Shown: positions 33,093 through 43,915, numbered from the stretch's first letter. The stretch: DNA of 57,500 nucleotides from Halisarca cf. caerulea (GCA_963170055.1 CAUJGJ010000397.1:1330001-1387500); one strand, 5' to 3'. Translations and numbers: made by a program. The notes: generated by a model not told the origin, from the sequence alone.

Positions 33093-35372
33093 ATGGAAAA
33101 GGTAAGCTTACATTGGTAATAATAAAGGGAAAAAATGCAATCAATAAGCATCACTATTTCACATTGTTAGACAACAAACAGACAGTTTAGCTATGGTCAA
33201 GCCCTGTCAATGATTCTTGATGACGACTCTGGAAGTGACTGGAATGAGTCAGACGATGAAGAGTACATCCACAAGAAAGAAGTAGATGATAGATCAGGAA
33301 TGGACAGTTTGCTTGACATACAAGATTCACTGTGTGATCCTCTTGACAATGCACAAGATGACAGTAACTTGTATGACGATGTGCAGTCCAATGATTCGCT
33401 CGAGCCTGCCGCCAGTCACCATATACCTACAAGCACATCCAGACCAACAACATACACCCCAAGTACATCTGCCACCACAAGTACACCCATCCCAAGCGCT
33501 TCCACAACAAGTACACCCATCCCGAGTACATCCGCCACCACAAGTACACCCATCCCGAGTACATCCGCCACCACAAGTACACCCATCCCGAGTACATCCG
33601 CCACCACAAGTACACCCATCCCGAGTGCATTCGCCACCACAAGTACACCCATCCCGAGTGCATCCACCACCACAAGTACACCCATCCCGAGTACATCCAC
33701 CACCACAAGTACACCCATCCCGAGTACATCCACCACCACAAGTACACCCATCCCAAGTACATCCACCACCACAAGTACACCCATCCTGAGTGCATCCACC
33801 ACCACAAGTACACCCATCCCAAGTGCATCCATCACCACAAGCACACCCATCCCAAGTGCATCCACCACAAACACATTCTCAATGCCTCTTGGCTCCAGCT
33901 ATTCACCACCAGGTGCATTTGCTGAGTACATTGGGCCCACGGATCCACTGGATAGTGATAGTACTCCACTTGACTTCTTGCGCATATTTGGGAAGGACAC
34001 ATTCACCCATCTGGCAGAACAGACGAACCTGTACGCATCACAAAATCCTCCATCTGCTAGGTATGCATGGGAGGATACAAGTGCAAATGAAATGATGCTA
34101 CTGCTGGGAATCATAATTGCCTCAGGTGTACATAGTTTACCAGAATGGCAGGATTACTGGTCTCAGAATCCTATACTGGGATCGCCTGCCATCGTCAGAG
34201 GCATGCCACTCACAAGATTTAAGGTACTGATGAGATGCCTTCATGTTAACGATAACAGCACTGTTATACCAAGAGGCCAGTCAGGATTCGACAAATTGCA
34301 CAAAGTCAGACCACTGATTAATGAAGTCAACAGGAATTCTCTTGAGCAATACAGCCCACATAGAGAAGTTTCCATTGATGAGGCAATGGTTCCCTTCAAG
34401 GGCCGCAGCACAATCAAGCAGTTCATGCCTCAAAAGCCCATCAAAAGAGGATTCAAAGTGTGGTGCAGGGCAGATGCCTGTAATGGCTTCATCAACCAAA
34501 TTGAAGTCTACACTGGCAAGAATCCCGATGGCCCAAGGGAAACTGAGCTGGGCAAGAAAGTGGTGCATGCTTTGACAGCACCGTTGGAAGGGAAAGGTTA
34601 CTTTGTCTTTTTTGACAATTTCTTCTCTAGTGTTGGCTTGGCAAAATCATTGCTAGAAAAGAAATTGTATTGCATTGGGACAGCAAGGACCAACAGGGCA
34701 CTGTGGCCAGCAGCAATCAGCAAGACAAAAGAGCTGAACAAAACCATGAAGAGAGGAGATGTTGCCATGGCACAATCAGGCTCAGTGAACTGCATTGTAT
34801 GGAAGGACAACAAATGCGTAGCCATGATCAATACGATTACAGACCCCCAGTCTACAACGACCGTGAACAGGAGAGAGAAGACAGGCAATAGAACAGCGGT
34901 GCCATGTCCTGAAGCAGTTAAAGCCTATAACAGCTATATGGGAGGAGTGGACTTGGCAGATGCTCGCAGAAAAACTTACAGTTGCTTGAGAAAGTCCAAG
35001 AAGTGGTGGCATCGTCTTTTCTTCTTTCTCGTTGACCTCAGCGTGACGAAAGGCTACATCCTCGCCTCGGAGACACCGCATGTGCCGAAAATGTCCCAAA
35101 AATACTTCATTTTGGAACTTGCCGAAGAGCTGTTGTCGAAACACATCTCGAGGAAGCGACACGGTCGACGTTCAACGGCAGATGTTGGTCCTTCTTCACG
35201 ATTCAATGATCGGCACTTCCCTGACAGGATCAAAAACCCGCTGCAATGCGTTGTTTGCGGCTTTGACAATGTTCGAAGACGTGTCACGTATGCTTGCACC
35301 GACTGCAATCCTGACCGTCCCATTCCCCTTTGCGCTGCCCCTTGCTTTGGCATATACCACAAAAGAAAGTAG
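33093..35372 (+). CDS. piggyBac transposase with an 11-residue repeat domain
   Basis: Exon 1 is only ATGGAAAAG (33093-33101), donor GTAAGC. Exon 2 starts at 33171 after TTAG and joins in phase, adding 16 residues before the first internal ATG at 33210. An acidic N-terminus (DDDSGSDWNESDDEEYIHKK) is followed by 12 copies of an STPIPS.ST.T unit (about residues 110-245). The DDE_Tnp_1_7 domain follows, with VSIDEAMVPFKGRS (first D), YFVFFDNFFSS (second D) and YMGGVDLADARRK (third D). The end is a cysteine-rich zinc-binding tail (CVVCGF...CTDCN...CAAPCFGIYH). The frame is unbroken and the element ends are intact, so it may be active. Confidence 0.94.
33463..33872 (+). repeat. 33-bp coding minisatellite, 12 units
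   Basis: Units of ACAAGTACACCCATCC plus a variable half, 33 bp each except a 30-bp first unit, keep the reading frame. They encode a Ser/Thr/Pro-rich linker. Confidence 0.95.
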
Positions 35373-35676
35373 CTTGTAATTATTCGGACGCCATTTAATT
35401 ATTGTATAACTACGCATAATTATCGTAATCCTTTATATTTTTTCTTTTTTGTATAGCCTGTAACTTCTTTTATATATGATGTACCACTTTGAAACTGTAG
35501 ATATTAGCTCATTACTATATACTATGTCTGCATATAAAATTACATATAAATCGGACACATTACCAAAATTCGCACGTATGAGGTGAAGCCAATATAGTGG
35601 CTTGCGCACGGTAAGGGGTTAACTATTTCTAGCCCTAGTCTTTGGGAAAAAAAGTTGACTGCTAGATATAATCGAC

Positions 35677-35708
35677 ACTCGGAAGAAATGCTTGGCACAG
35701 TGTTATAT
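35677..35708 (-). repeat. Right inverted repeat of giant element
   Basis: Reverse complement of 12208-12239 with two mismatches. Confidence 0.8.
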
Positions 35709-35760
35709 GCACAATTTTAACTAGTCATGTAGGAGATCGGTTCATGAATAACGTAATAAT

Positions 35761-35770
35761 GTGTACTTTG
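35761..35770. repeat. Right copy of 10-bp direct repeat (GTGTACTTTG)
   Basis: Identical to 11882-11891. Helitron codons resume exactly here. Confidence 0.75.
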
Positions 35771-37140
35771 CTTACATACTTATGTAAACGAGACATTAAT
35801 TGTTCTGATGTTGACTTGTCAACCATGTTTCTTAATTGCTGTAATGTAAGCACTGCATCACTTGGGTGTTGCTTTAAGTACACATTAGATTGTGACAGTA
35901 AATGATGTCGTTGTTTCATGTTCAATGCCCAGTACATAAATCGTGGATGACTTGCAAATCGCCATACAAATTTGTTATTTCTCACTTCACCAAAAGAGAC
36001 TAAGTGTTTGAAAGATTCTGATATGCTCACTACATTTTGTCGATCTTTTGTGGTAGGATCACCCGTGCCATATGGAAATAGTGTTGGAAATGCCATAGTT
36101 CCCAATCCTTCTGTAGCAAATTCATTTACTGGTCCTTGTGATAGTTCAGGCCAGGGCAATGGAGTGTTCTGATCCTGTATTATGCTTCGAATTGCTTCAA
36201 TTTCAGTTTGTGCTTGGTGTGGTATAGGTATGAATGATGTATAATTTTGTTCTGCTAGTTCATTTGAGTCATTGTCAGTCTCATTCACAATACAATCAAT
36301 GTCATCTATTTCTGTGTCAGATTCATTGTCAATATTGCACTCACTATCGTTTGATATTGGTGCAGATTGCATCACCTGTTCACTGTTATTTGACGAATGC
36401 AGTATTTCATTAGGTACACCATTTTCTGGGAGTTGGTCAATCATGGCATGATCAATGATAATTGTGTTGTAGAATGGATTATTTACTTTTAACCACTGTA
36501 ATGCTGTGAGCACTTTTTCCCGGCGAACAGTGAAATTTGTAAAGGTATCGTTTGCACCAGTACGTCTGAGAATGAGTATGGGCAGATTCGATACACTTTG
36601 AGGCAACTTGTCAAGTAGTGATTGTATATCTTGTGATAGATTTAGTACGTGACCTTTGTAACCGCGTTGTCCTCCATGTTTTCTGTATACATACATAATA
36701 GGTGAAACACGTGCTATGAGCATCTCTTCAACTTGTGTCAAATTTTGTAAACACTCAGGTACTGATCCAGGATGCATATTGTTTGCTTTTGAGAATTTCT
36801 TAGGGTTGCTTTTGTCACGAGAGCATCTCAAGCATTCGTATGGCTGCTTTAAAACATTGTGGCATATTGGCCATATTTCATGACAAATAGTACATTGTGT
36901 TTGCTTCCATTTGAATTGTTTTTCATGAAAGGTATGCATAACTTGGGGGTCTGTGTTGATTGCACTTTGAACATTTGCACTTGTGGTGCCAAATGTTGAA
37001 TTTGCAATTGGTTGTGTTTGATTTACAGTTGAAACATTAATAGGTGTACCATTCCTTATGGTGTCTGATTTGGCTGCACATGTGACATACAATGGACATG
37101 GCCAATGTTGCTGAGCAATAATTGTTCAGAGTATGGTACT
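35761..37140 (-). pseudogene. Helitron N-terminal part (DUF6570 / Helitron-like N)
   Basis: The minus-strand frame from about 37140 to 35761 has a zinc-binding cluster (CTICHEIWPICHN...YECLRCSRD), a region typical of DUF6570 (RVSPIMYVYRKHGGQRGYKG), acidic low-complexity sequence (DNESDTEIDDIDCIVNETDN) and the Helitron-N signature (MAFPTLFPYGTGD, HPRFMYWALNMKQRHHL). It stops at the 23.9-kb insertion within YVSKVH, whose continuation is at 11890. The apparent C-terminus between 35760 and 35725 is inserted DNA, not Helitron. Upstream phase is lost near 37130, where another insertion begins at 37234. Confidence 0.87.
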
Positions 37141-37215
37141 ATACCAACTGTGTGTGCTTGAATAGTAGTCTGGGTCATGCTTTGCAATGGTATGTTTTGG
37201 GCATGTGTGTGTTTG

Positions 37216-38400
37216 CGCATGTGGAACATGTCCATGAGCTTCGAAATTAAGCGGAGGTGTCTAACAGAAGGAATTTCACAACTTTAGCTGGCTTCGTGAT
37301 ACGATGTCATGTGACCAGGCCGTGACTTGGAGAAACAATATTATTGTAAAGATTTCAAAACCGTTCAAAACAGCCTTACATGACGTTCAAACTGCCAAAG
37401 ATCGACTCGCTCAAGTGAAAAAACCTTCGTGTACGATGAATCTTAGTTGCGCGTCGCCAGCCCCTTTCCGGTGATACCATCAATTGCAAGAGTAAGGGCT
37501 AGCGATGCGAAACTAAGTAATCAAAAGCCTTCAAATTGAAGGTCGAACACGTCAGTAAAATTTTGGGCTAACGCCACTGGCTTACCAGGTCTGAGCTTCG
37601 GCGCTCTCTCCTTTAAAAACATCGTCCTTCATCTTCCATAACGTAGATCGCATACGAAAGTGCAGCAAAAGCCAAAAAATTGAGTTTTCCGTCTTTCTTG
37701 GCGAAGTAAGAGTACATATTAGCGAAATAAAGGTACGAAATGAAGTAACTTTATCTAAGAACACAGGAATTGAGCCTCTACTCGACTTTACTAGTGACTC
37801 TCTTAGGTGACGTCACTTCTAATGTCATGCGACAGTCATGTGACAAAATGGCTACCAGCTAGTTCTAGGCTAGTCTAAACTTTAATGGCTGGGAGCCAAC
37901 GGCAAACAGCCCATTGGCATAGTTTTCCGCATTTGTTGGCTTTATTGTAGGATAATACACAATTTCCATGTGGGGGATTTTGATTCATTGTCTGATTCAC
38001 AAGTTATAGGCCAAAAGGTGAGCTAACATTCTTTGAAATTGTGGTTTTTAGTGATTTTCTCTAAAACTATTAGAGATCTCAAAATCCCCCACATGGAAGT
38101 TTTAGATACTTAGATAAGAAACCTACATGCCAGCATTTGTGCCTCCAGCTTTGAAACTGTGTTGGCTCCCGGCCGTTTTTCATGTTTTTATATGTTTAAG
38201 GAAAATGCGTATAATTTCGTTAGAACTAACAAATGCTTTTTAAGTTTGACATCAAACGAAAGGTAATATAGCTGTCTACACGATGATACCAGTTGTTAGA
38301 CGATACCGCTTTTTTGTAGAAAGAAATAAAACAAAAAGGTGAAGATAAATTTTGCAACCGCTGAAGCCATATAAATGCAAGCGGACATGTTCCACATGCG
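37216..38400. mobile_element. Insertion bounded by an exact 18-bp inverted repeat
   Basis: CGCATGTGGAACATGTCC at 37216-37233 has its exact inverse at 38383-38400. The 1,149 bp between interrupts the Helitron N-terminal coding region. The interior is non-coding and holds a foldback element. It may be a MITE-like insertion, or the pair may mark an inversion. Confidence 0.5.
37884..38176. mobile_element. Foldback element with nested inverted repeats
   Basis: The outer pair is GGCTGGGAGCCAAC and GTTGGCTCCCGGCC. The inner pair TTCCATGTGGGGGATTTTGA (37970) and its inverse (about 38080-38099) is exact over 20 bp. There is no coding sequence. Confidence 0.65.
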
Positions 38401-39097
38401 TGTTTTGTTTTTGTATGCTTTGTGTTTGTGTTTGTTTGGAAGATGGCTCTGGTGAAGGTATTTGACATTGAGTTTGATTTGTCAATGAGTTGTGTTGAAT
38501 TGTTTGAATTGAAATATTTTGTATTGAATTTGAGTCTTCTCTATATTGCACAGGCCCAGAGTTGTCCACCTGTGAAAGACAGAATCAAGAACAAATGAAT
38601 ATATTACTACAACAGAATGCCATATACTATCACTAACATACCTTGCCTATTTCCATATCCAGCTGATTTGTACTTTGCTATCTTTCAATTGTCAATGAGT
38701 TGTTTTCTGTTGTTTGCACTTGTGGTTGATAAACAGCGTAAGAATGTTCTTGAAGTATATTCTGTTTCTTGGATTCAGGAACTTGCAATTGCTTTGATGG
38801 CAGCAATACTAATTGTTTTCGCTTTCGGTATTTACATACTGTAAAGGTTTCATTGCGTATACAATCTTTACATTGCCACGTAAATGAATCCATTCTGGCA
38901 AGACGTTCATATTCCTTTTTCGTCATATTTATACAATTAATGTGGTACCAACAAATACAACCATCACATAGTACTGCATAGTGGTTGTCTAACACTTTAG
39001 TTTCGCAAATGGGACACTGATCGATAGGGCCGGGATTAGTTTCAATATCTCCACACAGCAATAACAGAATAAAACAAAAACAATTGCACAATTGCAC
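38385..39097 (-). pseudogene. Helitron N-terminus: 2A-like peptide and PHD finger
   Basis: The frame opens MQLCNCFCFILLLLC and continues GDIETNPGP, an exact match to the 2A ribosome-skipping consensus D.E.NPGP, preceded by a leucine-rich signal-like stretch. A PHD finger follows (CPICETKVLDNHYAVLCDGC, then WYHINCINM and WQCKDC). Exon 1 ends near 38641 with donor GTATGT and resumes at 38572 with VDNSGPVQYREDSNSIQ and a Q/N-rich segment to 38385, where an insertion begins. A TAG near 38677 breaks the frame. Dual signal/2A N-termini are known in some non-LTR elements of marine invertebrates. Linkage to this Helitron rests on strand, order and spacing. Confidence 0.6.
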
Positions 39098-39999
39098 CGT
39101 TGTCTTTTTATCCTTTTGCTATGCTTGTATTTGCTATATCGTTAGCATATTTGAAAGTATGAATGAACCGTTTTGAACTTGCAATTGTCAGTATCAATGA
39201 AAATTTCAGACAAAATTACGTACTTGTAACTGTTTCTTACAGTTGACTGGAACAAAACTTTGTGATCGTCACAAACAAGACTGAGTCTCAACAGAACCAT
39301 GAAGAAGGACAAATGAATATGCGCTTCCAGAGCCATCTTAACATAGATCTTACTACGTATGTATTATACTACAGTACCAGCCATGCACGTGGCAGTCACA
39401 CGTGACCATCACGATGTGGTTTACGTCATAGCAAATGGCCGCCGAAAATGGATACCAGCATGGCTGACCAATTGGGGTGCCCGAATCACGGAAAGCTATT
39501 TCCTGCTTAAGTGCGATGAAAATTCAAAAATCGTTATGCAAAATCTTTAGAAATATTTTGTATCTACAGTTTAAGACTCTTTGTTGCCGGTTGATCTGAA
39601 GATTGACGGAATAAAGGTTCAAAACGTGAGTCAACTTTAATCCCTGTTTGTACAAACATTACCCAGTTGATACGAATATCTCTTACCTCGTTCTACAGCA
39701 CCAACGTGCCCCTTTTTGTAAAAGTGTATGAATTGTTGCTTACTGCTATACCCGTTTTGTAACTTTCGACGAAAGAAATTGCAAACGGGCCTAAGTGTGC
39801 CAATATGTGGCCCCGTAAGTCATCAATTGCGTGGGAGTCTTGATTGGACTCCCCTTCACGGCGGAAACAATTAACCTCGCTAAACCGCTCGGTAAAAATA
39901 TAAATCAACTTGTATCAATTAACACAAAGCAATGCGCCAAGTAAACAGTTCTACAGAGTGTATAATGTAGCTATCTAACCTAAAGATCAGCTAAAACAG
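39098..39999. other. No gene recognised
   Basis: Contains the 5' side of the Helitron and the 3' flank of the recombinase gene. Short frames on both strands show no motif. Confidence 0.4.
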
Positions 40000-40009
40000 T
40001 CACAATATC

Positions 40010-41412
40010 GAAAACAGTTCTTGTATCTCCAGTCTTGTGAACTCTTCAGTGGCAGGAGCGGGTGGTATTGGAGCTGGTATTATCTGAAATGTACAGTTGT
40101 TAAAAGAATAACTGGTGAATATCTGTGGTGGAGGTGAAAAAAGTGGTTGTCCTGGTGGTTTAGTAGTTGAAGGCTGAGTTGAAGCTATTGCAATAGTGCC
40201 CAAGTCTGTGGATGGTCCTACCTTTCAATGACAGATACAGGTTGTTCATCGCTTGTAGGCCTTTTAGCAAGGGCATTACACACTTTAAGGACTTGCTTGT
40301 CATTGGTACGTTCATAGTGACGGACTCCTTCGGTGGAACGATGTCCACTTCTCTCCATAATCAGTTTTCAGATATGTTAGCCTCAAAAAGTTTTGTAACC
40401 CCATATGCTCTCTAAGACTGTGATTAGTCACTTCCTTCTGAATTCCCGCCTCCATAGCCATTATTTTCACCATTTCAGCCAATTTGTTCTTGCCCAAAGG
40501 AACAGAGGTATACCATGGTGCGGATTCATCATGTGGCATTACACTTTTGGGTTTGAAGTAGAATACATCTTTCTCCTTGGCATTGTGAGGCAGTTTTGAG
40601 ATGTATTTGTCTAGCAATAAAACATGGCAACGATCAGTATCATTACTTTCATATTGATGAACTAGCTTGTTATCCTGGTTTAATTGCTTTAGACCACCTG
40701 ATCGATTCTTGGACCCATGCTCTGTATAAGAGTACCTCACTAAATGCTTTTCCTCCACCATCACTACCTCCCTTTTGAACTGTGATAATTTCAGGTAACG
40801 GTGCTCAACACCTCCCCGGAGACAAAAGTTACGGCCATTCAAGAAAAATATGCGATTGAGTAACCCTTGTGGAGAAGCAGGATCTAACACACCGGATCTC
40901 CACAGCCGGTCTTCATCTCCAGATGTTAGCGGCTCAGTTTTCTTAACTGTTGCCCCTATACCTGCAGCATGCAGTCTGCGATAAAGTGAATCCTCCAGGT
41001 TACGCAGCGGGCGAAATTCCACGTCGGTGATGATGTTAACAGTACTCAAATAGTCTTGTGTATGAATATAACGTTGGAGACCAACAAGATAGTGGTGGAG
41101 AGTTCGTGGCAGATATGGAGACCCATCTTTTTTCCTAACTTCGGCGATAAAACGGCAAAGCCACTTGCACAAGACAGTCTTATCGCCACAGAGCAAAACA
41201 TTGTCAGGTATCTGATCCTGAGGGAATTGCAAATTTCGTTCTTTCTTCCAGCTTTGGAATAGATTGAGGCACTTCTGAGTATCCAGTGCGGTGGCCACAG
41301 GTATGAAACTTCGCGAGTGCTCTTCAAAGTCGTTATCTGTGAAGTCGAAATTGAAGCGAGAGCTCGAGCTGTGTTTGGTGGTGGTAAATTCTCCTTGGAA
41401 CAAATCCGTCAT
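40010..41412 (-). pseudogene. Crypton-like tyrosine recombinase (DUF3504-type), frameshifted
   Basis: From ATG at 41412 the N-terminal region shows CLNLFQSWKKERN, LCKWLCRFIAEVRKKDGSPY and HHYLVGLQRYIHTQD, as in Crypton-derived ZMYM/QRICH-like proteins. The middle has FFLNGRNFCLRGGVEHRYLK. The recombinase C-terminus carries NHSLR, then SGHRS and HYERT in another phase, matching the R-H-R-Y active site. Two small lesions near 40410 and 40373 (a doubled GA and a missing A, by comparison of frames) shift the phase. A final exon at about 40203-40010, after a short intron, ends TEEFTRLEIQELFSIL. It is either an exapted Crypton-type gene copy or a dead element; no flanking repeats were found. Confidence 0.75.
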
Positions 41413-41489
41413 TTGGGCATTTCATCCGTTCTCTCTAGAAGGTGGCCCGCGCTTTTGAAGGCGCTTGCTATTTCCCGCTTTTTGCGATA

Positions 41490-41609
41490 AGATAGTTACC
41501 ACATGACTTCTAGGGGCGTATTGCATTTACTAACCTCGCCCTCGGGCGCTTCGTGCCCTCAGGTCTCTGTTAGTAAATACGATACGCCCCTAGAAATCAT
41601 GTAACTATT
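41490..41609. mobile_element. Foldback MITE
   Basis: ACATGACTTCTAGGGGCGTA at the left and its inverse ACGCCCCTAGAAATCATGTA at the right flank a centre that is itself a hairpin (CCTCGCCCTCGGGCGCTTCG). Nearly the entire 120 bp is self-complementary. Confidence 0.8.
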
Positions 41610-41751
41610 GCATACGTATTTGAGGGTAGATGGCATGTAGGCAGCTATTTCCAGCTATGTACATACAAATAGTATTAGTACTATAATATCATATTATACG
41701 ATCATGCATCACACACACATATACATTATGCTATATACACATACACATACT

Positions 41752-41755
<4 letters not shown>

Positions 41756-41797
<42 letters not shown>
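41756..41797 (+). repeat. (CA)n microsatellite
   Basis: A pure CA tract of about 42 bp. Confidence 0.97.
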
Positions 41798-41799
<2 letters not shown>

Positions 41800-42289
41800 A
41801 TATATGTTAGTATGTATAATAGAGTAAAAGTTGCAGTTTCGATACCTAAAACGCGTGGTTAGCCTTATGCACTGAATAGTTATTTTGGTTGATGAAATGA
41901 TGTTGTTTAAGACCATGGTACACCTTATGCTTTGTAAAATGCGGTATACTTATCATATATTATTATTATGATAAAGAAATAAAATGTAACTGCACTTATG
42001 TGTAGACTGAGAGAGCTCCCTGGTCCGCACATTCGCGCGCTCTAAGTCCTCTCTAAGTGCCTGTACCTCGAAGTGGTGATCTTTGATGGGCACGGTCCAT
42101 AGCTGCTTACGAAAAAGATCTTGCATCCTACATCCTTTTACCATTTTTAAATGGTTTTTATACACCCTTGTTCGTGCAGTTTTTCCTTTTATAGCGAAAC
42201 GGTTGCTTGAATAGCTTAAATCATGCCTGTAGACAGGATTTTCCAGAGGGGTTTTACATTTCAGATTTCCGCAATCTCCCTTCACATGC

Positions 42290-42385
42290 ATGCATGCATG
42301 TGAGCGCACGTGCGTGCGCGTGCATGCACACACACACACACACACACACCATAGATATTCTATAGTATAGAATATCTATGCACAC

Positions 42386-42447
<62 letters not shown>
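42290..42447 (+). repeat. (CA)n microsatellite split by a 31-bp palindrome
   Basis: Two CA tracts (about 42328-42348 and 42380-42446) flank 42349-42379, a perfect inverted repeat of CATAGATATTCTATA around one G. To the left lies a TGCATGCATG/GCGCACGTGCG alternating tract. Confidence 0.92.
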
Positions 42448-42449
<2 letters not shown>

Positions 42450-42451
<2 letters not shown>

Positions 42452-43480
42452 ATACATTGATCCCCTATGCAAAATATACCCTCAAAATTATCCACAGGGC
42501 AAATGAGTTACAGATTACATAGTACAAAATGGCCAACTGCGATCAGCCGGGTAGCGTTCTGGGTATAGCGTTTAGTGATGATAGAGCAACGAAACAAAGG
42601 GAACATGTGCCGCGTGGGTCTAAACAAGGCTACATACTCCTTTAGAATCCTTTCGGACTTATTTTTGTTGTTTGGTGATTCCTAAGGGGGGTTCGTCCGA
42701 ACCCAACGAACCCCCCTGGCTACAGGCCTGGTTTTCCACCGCAGTTGAGAAGGAACACGATAAAATCTTGTAAGATAAAGAAACTAGAATCTATTAAGTT
42801 ACCTGACGTACCCATCTAGAAACAAATGCTCAAACAAAAAGAGCGCTGAAGTCAATGATCATCGAAGTACAGGCCTTTGTGTACGTGCGCGTACGTCTAG
42901 TCTCGCGTAGCCATTTCACTAGTCCGAAAATGGCTGATCCGGTGAATGTATGGAATTTGCCTATTAAATTATTTATCGCTTTAGAAGTGTAGGTATTGCT
43001 TCAAAACCTACAAAAGGCACTTCGCGCTAACAATCGGAGCTCACTGGCGAAAGATGAGACCTCTGGACCCTTCGTGGCGACCTGTAGCTCAGTTCGAAAA
43101 AACGACGAGAAGAAGAATAATCTTAAAATGTACTGGTGTTGCGTAGCCATACATTTTCGTCTTAAAGTTCGAAGTTCTTTAAAGAAACTGGCCTACGAAG
43201 GGTTTTAGCTACTTTATCTTATAGCTAGTGTGTCAAAAGGCACCAATATCACTTCTAAATGCTACTAACTGTATGGCATCGTCAGTTTTCAGACGAAAAC
43301 AAAATTTTCGCTAATGTATGGCGGCCATGTTTTTCCGTGTCAATCCTACATATGGAGTACTACCGTACTCCATAATGAAGAGTACAAGACCGTGGTGAGT
43401 AACCAAAATCAAAATCTAGCACTTGTTCTCCAAAAACGCTAAAAAACTTTGTTTTTTCTGCAATAGTCCTTGTTCTCTTT
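42450..43480. other. No gene recognised; inverted-repeat fragments
   Basis: Holds GGGGGGTTCG...CGAACCCCCC at about 42686-42713 (element-end-like) and a fragment of the 24.7-kb MITE end near 42898. The frame 42996-43208 has no motif. Confidence 0.4.
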
Positions 43481-43734
43481 GATCAATCTGTCACCTGCAG
43501 GTATGGAATGTGCACAACAATCTCATATGCAGTAGTACTGGTTGATGCAATATTTGGTGGGTTGTTGCCAGAACTTGGAATGGAAGGTGAGCGAGCTGGT
43601 GGGGGTTGGATCAGGGCGGACATTGAAGTGGATATTAACATTATACCCGACAAATGTGCCACCCCATATATTGGATTTAGGGGCAGGGGCCGATTTTCTG
43701 TACAACACATACACATATGCACACACACACACAT

Positions 43735-43790
43735 GACTTACGAACATGCAAGCTACTTGATGCATATGTACATACATGCATATATACTTA

Positions 43791-43850
<60 letters not shown>

Positions 43851-43915
43851 CACGTATACATTACAAACATGCAAGCTACTTAATGCATCCCTTTACGTAC
43901 CTACATACGTACATA

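Larger units (their letters stand above)
32730..35618 (+). mobile_element. piggyBac DNA transposon, complete
   Basis: The left end is CCCCTTAACGTGCGCA and the right end, reverse-complemented, is CCCCTTACCGTGCGCA. TTAA lies on each side (32726-32729 and 35619-35622). Inner palindromic GCAAGCCAATA..TTGGCTTG words are shared by both ends. Length 2,889 bp, with one spliced transposase gene. It lies inside the right end of the giant element and so is younger. Confidence 0.95.
12208..35708. mobile_element. Putative giant DNA transposon with terminal inverted repeats and subterminal palindrome arrays
   Basis: Support seen directly: (1) a 32-nt inverted repeat, 30 of 32 matching, at 12208-12239 and 35677-35708; (2) arrays of the same palindromic unit about 200 bp inside each repeat, once the nested piggyBac is discounted; (3) two multi-exon genes running outward toward the two ends, DUF7869-type on the left and ParB/methyltransferase-like on the right; (4) the whole block interrupts a Helitron reading frame. 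About 23.5 kb, of which roughly 8.2 kb is later Tigger, Harbinger and piggyBac. The outermost ends and the element's own target duplication are not fixed. That it moved as one unit is an inference. Confidence 0.6.
7175..39097 (-). mobile_element. Helitron (rolling-circle transposon), split by a 23.9-kb insertion
   Basis: Parts of one Helitron protein occur in order on the minus strand at both ends of this interval: 2A-like/PHD N-terminus (39.1-38.6 kb), DUF6570 and Helitron-N (37.1-35.8 kb), HUH Rep and PIF1-type helicase (11.9-8.7 kb) and an RPA-like region (8.2-7.2 kb). The reading frame runs exactly from the codons ending at 35761 into those starting at 11891 when the interval between is removed, restoring the family's expected ...GT..YW... 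motif. The copy has also collected frameshifts and stops (see the parts). Terminal TC and CTRR/hairpin ends were not located, so the boundaries are those of the coding parts only. Confidence 0.85.

Noticed and set aside
33416..33874. Long antisense frames of GMGVLVV and WVYLWW repeats
   Set aside because: Shadows of the 33-bp coding minisatellite of the piggyBac gene.
35725..35760. C-terminal residues of the Helitron N-terminal frame after YVSKVH
   Set aside because: They lie beyond the insertion junction and have no Helitron similarity.
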